Assembly (NCBI GenBank): GCA_964016985.1
Contig: OZ024830.1
Coordinates: 76,229,763-76,293,762, forward strand
Direction of reading: 5' to 3'
From: Anodontia alba
Lineage: Eukaryota > Mollusca > Bivalvia > Lucinida > Lucinidae
DNA length: 64,000 bases
Part shown: positions 53,021 through 63,539 of the stretch, piece after piece
How the letters are laid out: each line of letters starts with the position of its first letter
Position numbering within the stretch: position 1 is the first letter of the stretch
Notes under the pieces: generated by a model
What the model saw: the letters and a program-made list of their open reading frames with translations, nothing else
Database searches by the model: none
Told to the model about the DNA's origin: nothing
Translations under genes and position numbers: made by a program

Positions 53021-53113
53021 TACCCAGCAGGCACACGTGTTGAAACAAATTCGATTCAACGTTGAATCAACGTTGAATAGACGTTGTTTCTACGTTGTGT
53101 GCTCGCTGGGTAT
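53021..53113. mobile_element. Small CCCAGC-ended MITE
   Basis: CCCAGCAGGCACAC at the left and GTGTGCTCGCTGGG at the right are inverted, flanked by TTA/TA. The centre repeats ACGTTGA (TTCAACGTTGAATCAACGTTGAATAGACGTTG). About 93 bp. It lies in G3BP intron 3. The AACGTC-rich patch at 4516 may be related. Confidence 0.75.
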
Positions 53114-53263
53114 TCACCCAAAGGTGGCTTGGTGTGCAGGAAAGTAAGCATATAAAAAAATGTTGTCTTCCTTGGTAGAAAACTGCACAGTTAATACTAA
53201 GAAAAGCACTGATGATGAAAGTGTATGCAGTTTTACAGTCCTATCATTTCAGTTGTTTTAGCT

Positions 53264-54115
53264 CACCTGAGCAAATGCTCTGTCCGTCGTCCGTTGTGCG
53301 TCGTGCGTCGTCAACAATTAGTTTAACAATTAAACTTGCTCAGAATGTTTGCCCGTATGAAATCTAGGTCATGGCTGAAACAGGGCACTTGGGGTCAAAT
53401 CAAAAGAAAATGTTGTTAACATTCTAGAGATCACATTTTGAAGTAATCATCGTGAATCTTGCTCAAAATGTTCGTGTTGATGATTTCTTGGTCAAGTTTG
53501 AAACTGGGTCACTTGGGGTCAAAAATTAATTCACCAGGCCAAATCAAAGGAAAACTTGTTAACACTCCAGAGGTCACATTTTTTAAGTAATCATCATAGA
53601 TTTTGCTCAAAATGTTTGCCTTGATGATTTCTTGGTCACCTTTGAAACTGGGTCACTTGGGGTCAGAAGCTAGGTCACTGGGCCAAATCAAAGGAAAACC
53701 TTGTTAACACTCTAGAGGTCAATTATTTTAGTAATCACCATGAATCTTGCTCAAAATGTTTATCTTGATGTTTTTTAAGTCGACTTCGAAACTGGGTCAC
53801 TAAGGTTCAACAACTAGGTCACCGTGCCTAATCTAAGGAAAATCTTGTTAACACTCTAGAGGTCACATTTTTAAAGTAATCATCAGGAATCTTGCTCAAA
53901 TAGTTTGTCTTGATGATTTCTAGGTCAAGTTTAAAACTGGATTCCATGGGGCCAAAACTAGGTCATCAGGCAAAATCAAAGGAAAACCTTGTTAACATTC
54001 TAGAGGTCACATTTTAAGTGATCATCATGAGTCTTGTTCAAAATGTTTGTCTTGGTGATTTCTAGGTCATGTTTGGACCTGAGTCTCTTATAAACTATAT
54101 TTCAAGGTCCAATGA
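53264..54115 (+). repeat. AGCTCACCTGAGC header plus array l (about 140 bp unit)
   Basis: Header AGCTCACCTGAGCAAATGCTC, GTCCGTCGTCCG, GTCGTGCGTCGTC. Six units: CTTGCTCAAAATGTTTG, CTTGATGATTTCTAGGTCAAGTTTGAAACTGGGTCACTTGGGGTCA, CTAGGTCAC, GGCCAAATCAAAGGAAAACCTTGTTAACACTCTAGAGGTCACATTTT, AAGTAATCATCA. Starts are about 140 bases apart. Confidence 0.85.
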
Positions 54116-54130
54116 CTTTCTTAAGTTTTT

Positions 54131-54255
54131 AGCTCACCTGAGCCGAAGGCTCAGGATGAGCTATTGTAATCACTCCACGTCCGTCGTCCGTCTGTCCATC
54201 CGTTCACACCTTCTCCTCTGAAACCCCTGGGCCAGTTTTTTTAAACTCCATGTGG
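54131..54255 (+). repeat. AGCTCACCTGAGC header of array m
   Basis: AGCTCACCTGAGCCGAAGGCTCAGGATGAGCTATTGTAATC is a near-perfect hairpin, followed by GTCCGTCGTCCGTCTGTCC and CTTCTCCTCTGAAACCCCTGGGCCAG. The array begins here but is cut at once by copy F. Confidence 0.8.
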
Positions 54256-55605
54256 AAAAAAAAGTTAAGAGAAAAGTCCAGGGAGTGCCACAATCACAAA
54301 CCGCAGCCCTTCCCAGACACCAAGAGGAAGAGGAAGCCGACAAAACCAAACAAGCACAAATCGAACAAACGCACGAAAAGCACTAAGATTAGCTCTCTCT
54401 TCCCCAAGCGAGGTAATCACAATGCTAAAAGGACTGAAAAACACAAGATCAAAATAACACAAGGTAAGACATAAAACAAATCGCCTCGTAGAGTAAACCA
54501 CACACAACAAAGAGTAAGACATACATGGGGACATGGGGACCACCGCCTTATAACGGTCAGTAGAGTAAACCACCGGGGGAGGGGGGGGGTGGTTAAAGCA
54601 CTTTTACAGCTAGCCAACTTGACCCTGGGTCCCGATGCTACTCTTAATACAGAAATACATAAAAATTTGGTTCGCATAAAGGCTCCCAACTAAGTCAATG
54701 CATCAAAGTGAAAACATAAAAAAATCAGATTAATCACCATAAACATAAACAAAGACGAGTACTCAAGGCTAATTCTACTGTATGTCAGAGTAAATGAAAA
54801 CCAATAGTTGAACCACGGCGGGTCAAGCCAAAGACATATCATCAAGCCCCAACCCACTGGTTAAAGTTTTACGAAGAGGCCGTCATTGAGTCTGAGGCTC
54901 GAACCGCCGTCGTGCAATTAAAGGGTGAAGCATAGCCATCAACACTGATTTGGTTGACAACTAGGCATGCTGTCTGCCGCATAATACCCAGGCTATAACC
55001 AATTCTTTTATAACGGTTAATACGTTTTCTGAATTTCTCCGAAAAGTTAGATTTTCCTACAATTTTTCTAAATCTGTACACTAAGTCACCGTAAAATTCT
55101 GGGTCCGATATACCTTATTGTGGAAGTGTTTTCAGACTGAAGCTATATTTTTCTACCAAGGTACTGTGTCTGCGATAAAATTTCGAAAACGCCTTACTAA
55201 GTTGTCCTGCCAAAGAAGTCTGGCGGTAAGGGCTTTATTACGGCAGTTAAAGTCACTAAGATTTGAAGAAGCTCTGGCGAATCTAATAAGTTGAGATATG
55301 TATACCCCATATGAGGTACGACGGGGGACATCGTCATCCAGAAAAGGGAAATTGACTATATCAAAATCAAAATCTCCCGTTTATCATAAATTTTGGTGGA
55401 AACTGTACCATTAGATAAACATAGATTCAAATCCAAAAAAGGTGCCTCGTTATCGGAAGAATTTGCTGTATTTAATTGGAGTTCTGTAGCGTATATGCGG
55501 TCCACCATTTGGTCAAAGTAAATATTGTCAATGTTTAATACATCATCAAGGTAACTTAAAGTTGAAATGAAAGCCTCAATAATGTCAGTCAGATTTTCAC
55601 GTGAG
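54256..55605 (-). pseudogene. Penelope-like copy F (reversed), inserted between header and array
   Basis: On the complementary strand it starts upstream of the catalytic block (LSRENLTDIIEAF, then YLDDVLNIDN with the YxDD motif intact at about 55550). It continues MVDRIYATELQLN, LDLNLCLSNGTVS, SYGVYISQLIRFA, EFYGDLVYRFRKIVG to about 54890 and the 3' terminal region down to 54256. It matches copy B (13288-14531) closely but reaches further upstream. Frameshifts occur around 55380 and 55210. A G run at 54575-54591 sits in the terminal region. Confidence 0.8.
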
Positions 55606-55609
55606 AGCC

Positions 55610-57640
55610 TTCTGTGAATTGGAAATTTGTAGAAATGGTCATGGTTGGTAAATCAAGATGGCCGCCATGCCCTTATATGTTAAAAACACTTAAACATCTT
55701 CTTCTCCAGAACCCAGAAAGTTTGGGGCTTTATCTTGGTATAAAGCATTGAGTACTCAAGGTCTACGTATTATATTCAAATGATGACCGTAGATTGATAT
55801 TTGACCTTTTTACGGCAAGGTCAAATTTGCGTCTCTACACATTTGTATGGGAAAATTGTTGAAAATTCATTTTCTCAAAATGTATTAAAAACTAATGGTT
55901 GAAATTTACAATGGATGATTAAATTATTAAAACGTTTTCGTTACAATAAACATTTTGTCCCCTGGGAATTGTCTGCCGTTGCCACTCGGCTTTGCACATG
56001 TATAAAATTGTGTAATTTTTAAAGTCTTCTCAAAAATCACTTGAGCAATTTTCACCAGATTTCACATGGGGCCTTCTGTCTAAAGTGTATTGACAATTTG
56101 TTTGAATGGTTTCCATGCCATTGAAAAAGATAGCCGCCATGCCCATATATTATAAAATAAAAGTCAAAAAGCCTTTAGAAACAAAGATCACATAAAATCA
56201 CCATAATTGGAGACTCGGTTTGATTGAGTCTCTTCATATGCAACACTGTAGTTTGCGAGGTTGCATACGCCCCCTAGCGCCTGCTTAAGCGGTATTTTCA
56301 AAATAACTAGGATGGGCTAAAAGATCCGAAAGAAAATACCTGCACTATGAAGATGTACGGGGAGACTTTTTACGGCCGCCACACGGCACAACACCATCTA
56401 CAGTAGAGTAAAATAAAAGTAAAAACGGATTGCCTTTGGAAACAAAGAACACACAAAATCACGAAAATCGGAGACTCGGTTTGATTGAGTCTCTTCATAT
56501 GCAACACTGTAGTCTGCAAGGCTGCATACGCCCCTAGCGCCGGCTTGTGCGGTATTCGATTTTCAAAATAATCAGGATGGGCTTAATGATCCCAGGGTAA
56601 ATAAGATATAACCTGCTCTATGAAAATTCTTAAAATTATCTTCTCCGGAACCGTGAAAGCTTTGAGGTTGAATCTTGGTATAAGCATTGAGTACTCAAGG
56701 TCTACCAATTTTGTTTAAATGATGACCGAAGATTCCCTTGGACCTTTTTACGGCAAGGTCAAATTTGCGTCCCTATACATTGGTATGGGATAAAATGTTG
56801 AAAAGTCATTTTCTCAAAATGTATTAAAGACTAATGGCTGAAACTTACAACGTATGATTAAATTATTTAAACTTTTTAGTTACAATCAAAATTTGGTCCC
56901 TAGAGTATATCTGCACTTGCCCCTGGTCTGTGTACATGTTTAAAATTGTATAGGTTTTAAATTTCTTCTCTGAAATCGCTTGAGTTATTTTAACCAGATT
57001 GCACATGGGGCCTTCTGTCAAAAGGGTATTGACAATTTATTTGAATGGTTCCACGCCATTGAACAAGATGGCGTCATGCCCATATATGGTAAAAAAATCT
57101 TCTTCTCCGGAACCAAGAAAGCTTTGGGGCTGAATCTTGGTATAAAGCATCGAGAACTCAAGGTCTACCAATCTTGTTCAAATGATGACCCTAGGCTGAC
57201 CGTTGATGTTTTTACGGCAAGATCAGATTTGCGTCACTATACATTAATATGAGGAAAATATTAAAAATACATTTTCTCAAAAGACTAATGGCTGAAACTT
57301 ACAAGGTATGATTAGATTATTAAAACTTTTTGTTACAATCAAAATTTTGTCCCCTGGTGGTTATCTGCCCTTGCTCCTGAGCTGTATACATGTATAAAAT
57401 TGTGTAAATTTTAAATATCTTCTTTTCTGAAACCGCTTGAGTAAGTTTTACCAGATTTCACATCGGGCCTTCTGTTGAAAAGGTATTGACACTTTGTTCG
57501 AATGGTTCCGCACCATTGAACAAGGTGGCTGCCATGACCATATATGGTAAAACACTTAAAATCTTCTTCTCCAGAACCCAAAAATCCAGAATTCATATTT
57601 ACCCCGTCTTTTAACTCAGGGCCCATTAGGCATGCTACAG
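55610..57640 (+). repeat. Tandem array m, about 450 bp unit
   Basis: Units show GGGCCTTCTGTC, GACAATTT(G/A)TTTGAATGGTT, GATGGC(C)GCCATGCCCATATATGG, AATCTTCTTCTCCGGAACC, GCTTTGGGGCTGAATCTTGGTATAAAGC, CAAGGTCTACCAATTTTG, CAAATGATGACC, ACGGCAAGGTCAAATTTGCGTC. About four units, the second enlarged by the block at 56165-56645. Related in phrasing to arrays i and k. Confidence 0.8.
56165..56645 (+). repeat. Tandem duplication of about 240 bp inside array m
   Basis: AAAATAAAAGT, ACAAAGA(T/A)CACA, ACTCGGTTTGATTGAGTCTCTTCATATGCAACACTGTAGT, GCATACGCCCC(C)TAGCGCC and AGGATGGGCT occur at 56155-56300 and again at 56408-56590. ACTCGGTTTGATTGAGTCT is itself a small hairpin. Confidence 0.75.
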
Positions 57641-57644
57641 TATC

Positions 57645-58209
57645 TTACTTGTTAATATAGGCATCATGAATCTTGGTCAGAATGTTTGCCTTGATAATTT
57701 CTAGATCAGGTTATCTAAGTGCTATGATACTCATAGAGCGTTGTAGGGACATCATGGCCCTCTTGATTTTATTTTATTTTTTTTTATTTTTTTGAAAATG
57801 TTTCTGCCCCAGGAAGTATTCAAATTCTTAGCCCCACAACTCTAAGTAGCCTCTTTACCTAAATATTATCTCTTAGGATGCCCATTACGAAATCAACAGA
57901 CTTTTTTATGTTTTACTCAGAAATAGTATGTAAAAATATTTTTTTTAGAAAGGGCTTTGTTTCCTGCAAATTGTTTCCTTAAGTGATGATTGACGTAATG
58001 TCAAGCAATGTCTGTTTTTTAACCACGCATATTGTCTAATGTTTAAATTCAGCACATTTTATTTTAAGTGTCCAGCTTTCAGTACCATGTTTGAAATGTT
58101 TGCTGTTTTTCTTTAAATGCTACAACAATTATACTTAAATGTATATACATGTATATGGAACATCATGGGTATATATTTGCTTGAATAAATACCTTCTGTT
58201 CTCTTGCAG
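57645..58209 (+). other. 3' end of G3BP intron 3
   Basis: No gene. A unit fragment of array l (CATGAATCTTGGTCAGAATGTTTGCC) is at about 57661; the rest is T-rich intron with the acceptor CTGTTCTCTTGCAG at its end. Confidence 0.6.
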
Positions 58210-58434
58210 CCCATAAAGTTTAATGGCGTACATCGTTTGAATGTCGAAGGAAAGAAACCCAGACGTAAAGGTAGCCCTATTGGCACAGGCCCCCTCCCCC
58301 ATCAGGAAGTGCAGGCGGGGGAGGGAGATTTTAGCGCCGGGGGTAGTGTGGGTCGGGGTAATATTCGTGGTGTGGGTTGAGGTGGAGGGTCTCCTGGTAT
58401 GAACAGAGGCGGTATATCAGTCCCAATGCGTTGA
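58210..58434 (+). CDS. G3BP: G3BP last exon: end of RRM and Gly/Arg-rich tail, with in-frame TGA
   Basis: Acceptor TGTTCTCTTGCAG|CC. It encodes PIKFNGVHRLNVEGKKPRRK (final RRM strand, as in G3BP's R-LNVEEKK), then GSPIGTGPLPHQ, QAGEGDFSAGGSVGRG and NIRGVG, followed by TGA at 58378-58380. In the same frame GGGSPGMNRGGISVPMR continues to a second TGA at 58432-58434. RGG tails of G3BP usually run to the C-terminus with repeated GRG. The first TGA sits where CGA (Arg) would fit and could be a CpG transition, a polymorphism or an error. If real it removes only about 18 residues. Confidence 0.85.
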
Positions 58435-58458
58435 CAGAGTAGTGTTTAAATTATTAAA

Positions 58459-58464
58459 AATAAA
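58459..58464 (+). terminator. Possible polyadenylation signal of G3BP
   Basis: AATAAA 25 bases after the second stop, followed by GTGTATTAG, GT-rich. Such a short 3' UTR is possible, but alternative downstream sites cannot be excluded. Confidence 0.45.
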
Positions 58465-58469
58465 TGTGT

Positions 58470-59975
58470 ATTAGAAAGTATGCAACTCTGTGTTTAGCAA
58501 GGATGTCCCTTGTCACATCTTAAATTATAGATTAACATCAGCGCCACATTACTTATTTATAACTCTGATTGGTGCAGATTTTCTACTATGGACAGTTAAA
58601 CTGGTGACAAGTCACAGCCCAGTTTTTTCATGGACTTATTAAACACAAAACTGGAATGTACAACTGTGACGATCCCGAGATTAGATCGGCGGGGACTCTA
58701 GGGATTTTCATGATCTGCTGTTGCCATGACAGCCTAATTTAATCCAACAAAAATGTTATATTTTTCCCTCTGTTATGTTTTGTGTAGCAAGTAAACGCTA
58801 CAACCACTGTCTGTATTGTAAAAGAGAATTTGGAATAAGTAACACATTATAAGAGTCAACCCAGTAACTGTCATCAACATAGTTCTATTGATATTCTTTC
58901 TATACAAGCACACCACCCTCCGGTAAACACGAGAGATCAACAAGTTGAAAGTGACTGTGTTAGCCTTTCTGATGTAAATAAATACTTCACTTTCAGATTA
59001 ATTATCTGAGCACAAAGATTTCTGAAGGGTATTTAACACAAGAGAGTAAATAATTACTTACTGACGCTCTCCTGAATTTCCTATCGCAACAGCTGATTGT
59101 CAGAACTGTCACAGAACTGTCCCGTTTAGTGTCATATTTACTCATGAATCATTAACTTATTCAAACGCCTACTGCACATCAGAATGAAGTTTCAAACTCC
59201 AGAACATTCAGGCATTCTCACTCACCATATTTGAATCGCTGCACAAATGTAAACTTCAGCCGATTTACCTTGACCTTCGCAGCAAGCGTCTGTTACTAAA
59301 ATAGTTCCTGCTCAATATTTATGTCCGATAACAGGAGATCGTTGGTTGTCTTTAATTTGGCAATTATTTGCAGAGCAAAGGAGTTCCATAATTTTGAAGA
59401 GAACTTCACAATATCTTCTTTTGATATTATTTCCGCAGCTATTTGTTTAGCGCAGAGTTAATTTCAGTCCGTATTACACGATATTCATGCGCCATTACAG
59501 CCTGCCTTTGATGAAGGTCCTTTCGGTTACTTCAAGGTCCGCTGAATTATTGTTAGAGATTTGGACGCCGATTTATCGTAGTAACAAAAGGACTTCCATC
59601 CCTTACTTTCATACCTCTTTGATTTTATTAATGACAGCTATATATGTCATTCTCAGCTGGCATAGACGTTTTCAAGCTAAATTCGACTTACACTACTATA
59701 TTGGATATTAAAATATGTTTCCGCACAAAAACGTAGTCCGGCTTATTTTCAGTTTTGGACTAAATTTCACTCAAATCATGTTTATTTGATATTTTAATAC
59801 ATTCTCTCGCATGTTTGTATTGATGTATTGGTTTGTGTTTAAAAATTCCATGAATGATCAGATGACACGTGCCTTCAAAAATGCAAAATGAATATCCATG
59901 AAGTTAAACAGCTGAACAAGAATGCTATAAATAAATAAAGCTATTAATATCTTTATAGCGCCGTGTACATTTCTA
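58470..59975. other. Downstream of G3BP, no gene recognised
   Basis: About 1.5 kb of sequence without convincing frames or repeats; it may include further 3' UTR. A 74-codon frame at 59487-59711 has no motif. Confidence 0.4.
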
Positions 59976-59979
59976 AAGC

Positions 59980-60120
59980 AGACGACATTCAGAATTTCCC
60001 CTTATTTTGCAGAGAAAAACAGACTAAGTAATTCGTATGAATCATCTGCCAGCGGATGAATCACATAAAATTCTCCGATAGAATATTAGGAAAAAAATGA
60101 AACTGACATTTGCTACAGTC
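59980..60120. mobile_element. Hairpin MITE H, decayed copy
   Basis: GCAGACGACATTCAGAATTTCCCCTTATTTTGCAGAG, GTATGAATCATCTGCCAGCGGATGAATCACA, ATTAGGAAAAAAATGAAACTGACATTTGCT keep the family symmetry, with a changed centre. Confidence 0.5.
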
Positions 60121-60451
60121 GTAATAGACAATTTAAGGGTTAACATATCAACACACTTGTGTATCAATACGCCTGCGCTGCACGACCTGTTAAAAGACTA
60201 AAGGCGCGAGAAACTAGACCGTAGGCTACTGTTACCAGCAATATAAACACTGTCTAATCAGTTATAACTGTCTAAATTTAATATGAATTCTGAAGATCTT
60301 TTAGGCTTGATAACCTAAAAAATTTGCTGCAAAGTGAGTTTTCTTCAATATTACCTCAGGGCATGGTAGGTTGTAAGGCTGATCTGCGCAGTTTGTTGTT
60401 AGCTATTAATAGAACAGGCGCTGTATCATGATCCACGTGTAAATAATTAAC

Positions 60452-60615
60452 CTTTGTCGCCCTCTGGACAAATTCAGCAAACGACAAACTAATGATATTT
60501 TTCCCATAAAACATAATTTGACATTTCATGCAAATTGACTCAGGAGAGGAATCAATTTGCATGAAGTCTCAAAGGCTGTCTCCTAAGAAAAAATATTTCA
60601 AACGTGTCTACTAAA
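60452..60615. mobile_element. Hairpin MITE H, copy
   Basis: CCTTTGTCGCCCTCTGGACAAATTCAGCAAACGACAAAC, TTGACATTTCATGCAAATTGACTC and the mirror AATCAATTTGCATGAAGTCTCAAAGG. A good copy of the palindrome described at 15219. Confidence 0.7.
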
Positions 60616-60639
60616 AATTTACACAGAGCAATTGCCCAT

Positions 60640-61460
60640 TTGATTGAGGTGTGAAAAAATCAATACCTGTCAGATTAAAGGGATATGGATTTATGACCTG
60701 TCGCTGTTGTTGATTTGTTTAACAATTGTTTAACATTAAACTGTCTTAGCTGCGGCATTTTAATAAAAGGATGTTTTGGTTTAAAGTGTAACCATAATTG
60801 TCAACTAAAAAGAAAATGTTGAAAATCTATATTGCTAGCTGCAGCGCAACGCTAACTACTCCGAAGATACTCCGGTTATTTCCCCTTATTGAATGCTCGA
60901 TTGTGAAACTGAGCTTTTCTGTTTGTATTCGTGATACTTATGCTCATGTAAGTTCAGCAAGTGTGAGCAATGTTTGTATGTCATTGCAATGCGAATATCT
61001 TTTAACAATGATTACGAAAAAAGCCGAAACCTATGCTCGGCAAACTCCGTAAATGTGGCCGAAAACTGCACGGCAAACTCCGTAAATACGGCCGAAAATG
61101 GCTGGACCAGCTGGCAATCTCGAGCCCTGGTTGCATGTTTGCAAAATTGATAAGAAAAGGAAATGCCAGAGACGAAATGGCAAACTGTTTGCGATTTCTT
61201 AATTTACAATTCATATTTTTGTTTTTAAAAGTCTCAAACATTCATAATATTTAAGCTACATTTGAAACTGCAAATTACAGAAACTGTATTTATGATTATC
61301 GTCCAATATGATTTACTAATGCATAATTCTGCAAAATTACCATTTTTGACTTAACATATATATTTCTTTTCAAAACTACCAATTGTGTCCAGTTTACTAA
61401 TTTATATGATTTTTAAAACGTAAACATTTTGAGATAAAGTATTTGAGACTTCAAAACATC
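60640..61460. other. No gene recognised
   Basis: A direct duplication of about 33 bases (CGGCAAACTCCGTAAAT(G/A)(T/C)GGCCGAAAA) at about 61038-61100 is the only structure noticed. It produces open frames on both strands that I do not accept as genes. Confidence 0.4.
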
Positions 61461-61464
61461 TATT

Positions 61465-61735
61465 GGAACTTCGCGGGTTCAACCCCCGCCGAGGTCGGCA
61501 ACATTCTTTCGTGGAGATTGATCATATGAAATATTTTCTACGGTCATTCTCTCCCTTCCGCTGATTCAAGAAGGGCAGTTGTCAGTTTCTGGCGAAAGAA
61601 TGTGCACAATACTGGTTAACCGCTTAGAGGACTAAGCCTGCCCAGTAAACGTGTGGTTAGGTAAACTGACCGCGCTAGACATGACCCCATTGGGTTGGCT
61701 GGGCCGTAAAACCACAACACAAACAAAGCACTGTA
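61465..61735 (+). mobile_element. tRNA-derived SINE of the TTTTCTACGG/CAACAC family, longest copy
   Basis: A B-box-like CGCGGGTTCAACCCCCGCC at 61472 is followed by GAGGTCGGCAACATTC, the body shared with 26751-26960 (TTTTCTACGGTCATTCTCTCCC, AAGAAGGGCAGTTGTCAGTTTCTG, GTTAACCGCTTAGAGGACTAAGCC) and the end GGGCCGTAAAACCACAACACAAAC. The A-box half of the head is missing. Confidence 0.7.
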
Positions 61736-61739
61736 TATA

Positions 61740-62150
61740 AACATCTGCAAGCTTTTCATATCTGAATTTGTAGCACTACTATTTTTTAAAGAAATTTGAA
61801 ACCTTTTTATTGAACGGGCTTTTCAAACATCCGTCCTTAAAAATAGGGAAGTCCGGGCGGGCGGTCATCGTCCGGCAGGTTTACGTTTTGGTTAACCGTT
61901 TTGAAAACCCGCCCATAATGCCGTTAGGCGTTTTCCTTGTAAAAATCTTATATAAGTTCTGATAGAATCTGTCATTTCAGTGCCTTTGGAGCTTTGATTT
62001 AAAAAAGAGTTCTTTCCGAGAGCTGCCGAAGCAGCCATTTTAGCTGCGTTATGACTGGCTGATCTGGTCACATAGTACCCTCCTGGAAACTATATCAGGA
62101 GGCAAGCATCGCGGATTCGCTGTCCAATCTCGAAGTCGAGTAGCGACAAA
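61740..62150. other. No gene recognised
   Basis: A GC-rich patch (CCGGGCGGGCGG, about 61850) stands out from the AT-rich surroundings; no feature could be assigned. Confidence 0.35.
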
Positions 62151-62535
62151 TTTAAAGACTCCATCCGTATTCCTCAAAATAGACATTTTATTATCCAAGA
62201 AGGTTTAATAAATTGATATATGATATTACTAGAACCATAAAATGTGGCACCTGACAGCCTGTAAAATTTTGGTTTGTCTCTCGTGCTTGAAAAGAAATGA
62301 TTTTTTATCGTACCTCTGAGGTAATGTTGCCAACATTAATTCAGAGATACGATAAAAAATCATTTCATTTTTAATCCATTTCAAACACGAGAGACTAAAT
62401 GAAAGTTTACAGGCTTTCAGATGTCATAATGAATTATCGTTTTTATACTATGTATTAATTTATTAAACCTTTTACGGGTAAAAAATGTGGGTAAAAAATG
62501 TCTATTTTTGAAGAATATTATGGAGCCATTAAAAC
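62151..62535. repeat. Large palindromic element, about 385 bp
   Basis: Arms of about 165 bases mirror each other: ACTCCAT with ATGGAG(C), AAAATAGACATTTT, GGTTTAATAAATT, GACAGCCTGTAAA, GTCTCTCGTG, AATGATTTTTTATCGTA(C/T)CTCTGA. The loop is at about 62318-62340. No coding capacity; probably a hairpin-forming MITE. A second copy was not found in the window. Confidence 0.7.
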
Positions 62536-62539
62536 ACAT

Positions 62540-63065
62540 AATTGATAATTAGTAAGGGAATAACCATCTATCAAGGTGCTTAGACATGACACTATAGTTA
62601 TTTCATTTACCTACAAACAAACGCTAGCTACCGCAAATACAGTGCAGATAACTATTTTACAATGAAACCTAATCTGTTTCTGCTTGTTTACGAGTGAAAA
62701 AGCCGCCATATTGTTTATTTATAAACAACAAGAAAAGTTGCAATGCAACTTTCCCCTTTTAACCTTGCACGGATTTTACAGCGTACATTTGAGAGATTCT
62801 ACTTGAATTTGCAAAGTTTATACAGCATATAGATCTACAGTCACTTATATTTGCATATTTAGAATTTCTTTACATATTTACTTGATCGTACTTGCACGAT
62901 TGGATCCCACCACGTACCAGAAGGCAGAAATACAGTACCGCCATGTTCATCCTTTCACATTCACGATACGCGTTTCATTTACATTACTATGAAACAAAAC
63001 AGTCATTAGATTAGCCAATATTATTGTGACTATCTGTTATTTATTTACTGTTAACTTAACAATTT
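62540..63065. other. Spacer before the LTR element
   Basis: Nothing recognised except a short inverted pair (AAAAGTTGCA/TGCAACTTT) near 62735. Confidence 0.35.
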
Positions 63066-63067
63066 AG

Positions 63068-63349
63068 TGTAGTGACGTAGCTGGTTATACTTTCTTGCTG
63101 AAGTTATGATGAGAGCTCTGTGCGGTTGTCTCGAGTTTTAGATTGAAACTGTAGATGCAAGACAACCACGTATGAGAATGAGTACCATGTTTTTGGCGCA
63201 GAACCAATATGATGGGATAGGAATAAAAGCCTGTGAACTCAATTTGAAACACGAATAAATGACTGCGTGAATGTACTCTTTACTTAATTGTGATGTTTCG
63301 AGAAATAATTATTCAAGCATGGTCACTCCTACCCGAGGTGCCTTGCAGT
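63068..63349 (+). mobile_element. 5' LTR of a gypsy-type retrotransposon (boundaries approximate)
   Basis: It starts TGTAGTGACGTAG and ends near CCTTGCAGTT just before the primer site. AATAAA at 63254-63259 is in a suitable place for the R/U5 border. The length of about 280 bp is inferred only from the TG start and the primer site, because the matching 3' LTR lies beyond the window. Confidence 0.6.
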
Positions 63350-63350
63350 T

Positions 63351-63369
63351 TGGTGTCAGAAGAGGGATG
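63351..63369 (+). promoter_or_regulatory. Primer binding site, tRNA-Leu type
   Basis: TGGTGTCAGAAGAGGGATG is complementary, with one or two differences, to the 3' end of metazoan tRNA-Leu including CCA (known pattern TGGTGTCAGAAGTGGGAT). Several molluscan gypsy elements, including Steamer, are reported to use tRNA-Leu. Confidence 0.75.
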
Positions 63370-63539
63370 TCTCTTTTATTGACATCGTGATACGAATCAA
63401 CGTCCAGGACGAGAGGAAATGTTGTATGTGGTTGTTAACATCAACGACATATTTATAAACTTTCTTGTAGTTATAAATTTCAATAAATAATATAATCAAT
63501 AGTGAAGAGACTTTTCTTTTTTTGTTTCAAGGCTTTGAA

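Noticed and set aside
58378..58380. TGA read as selenocysteine
   Set aside because: No SECIS-like structure was noticed downstream, and G3BP proteins are not selenoproteins; a simple stop or CpG change is more likely.
61002..61254. Overlapping frames on both strands
   Set aside because: They arise from a 33-base direct duplication and have no homology signal.
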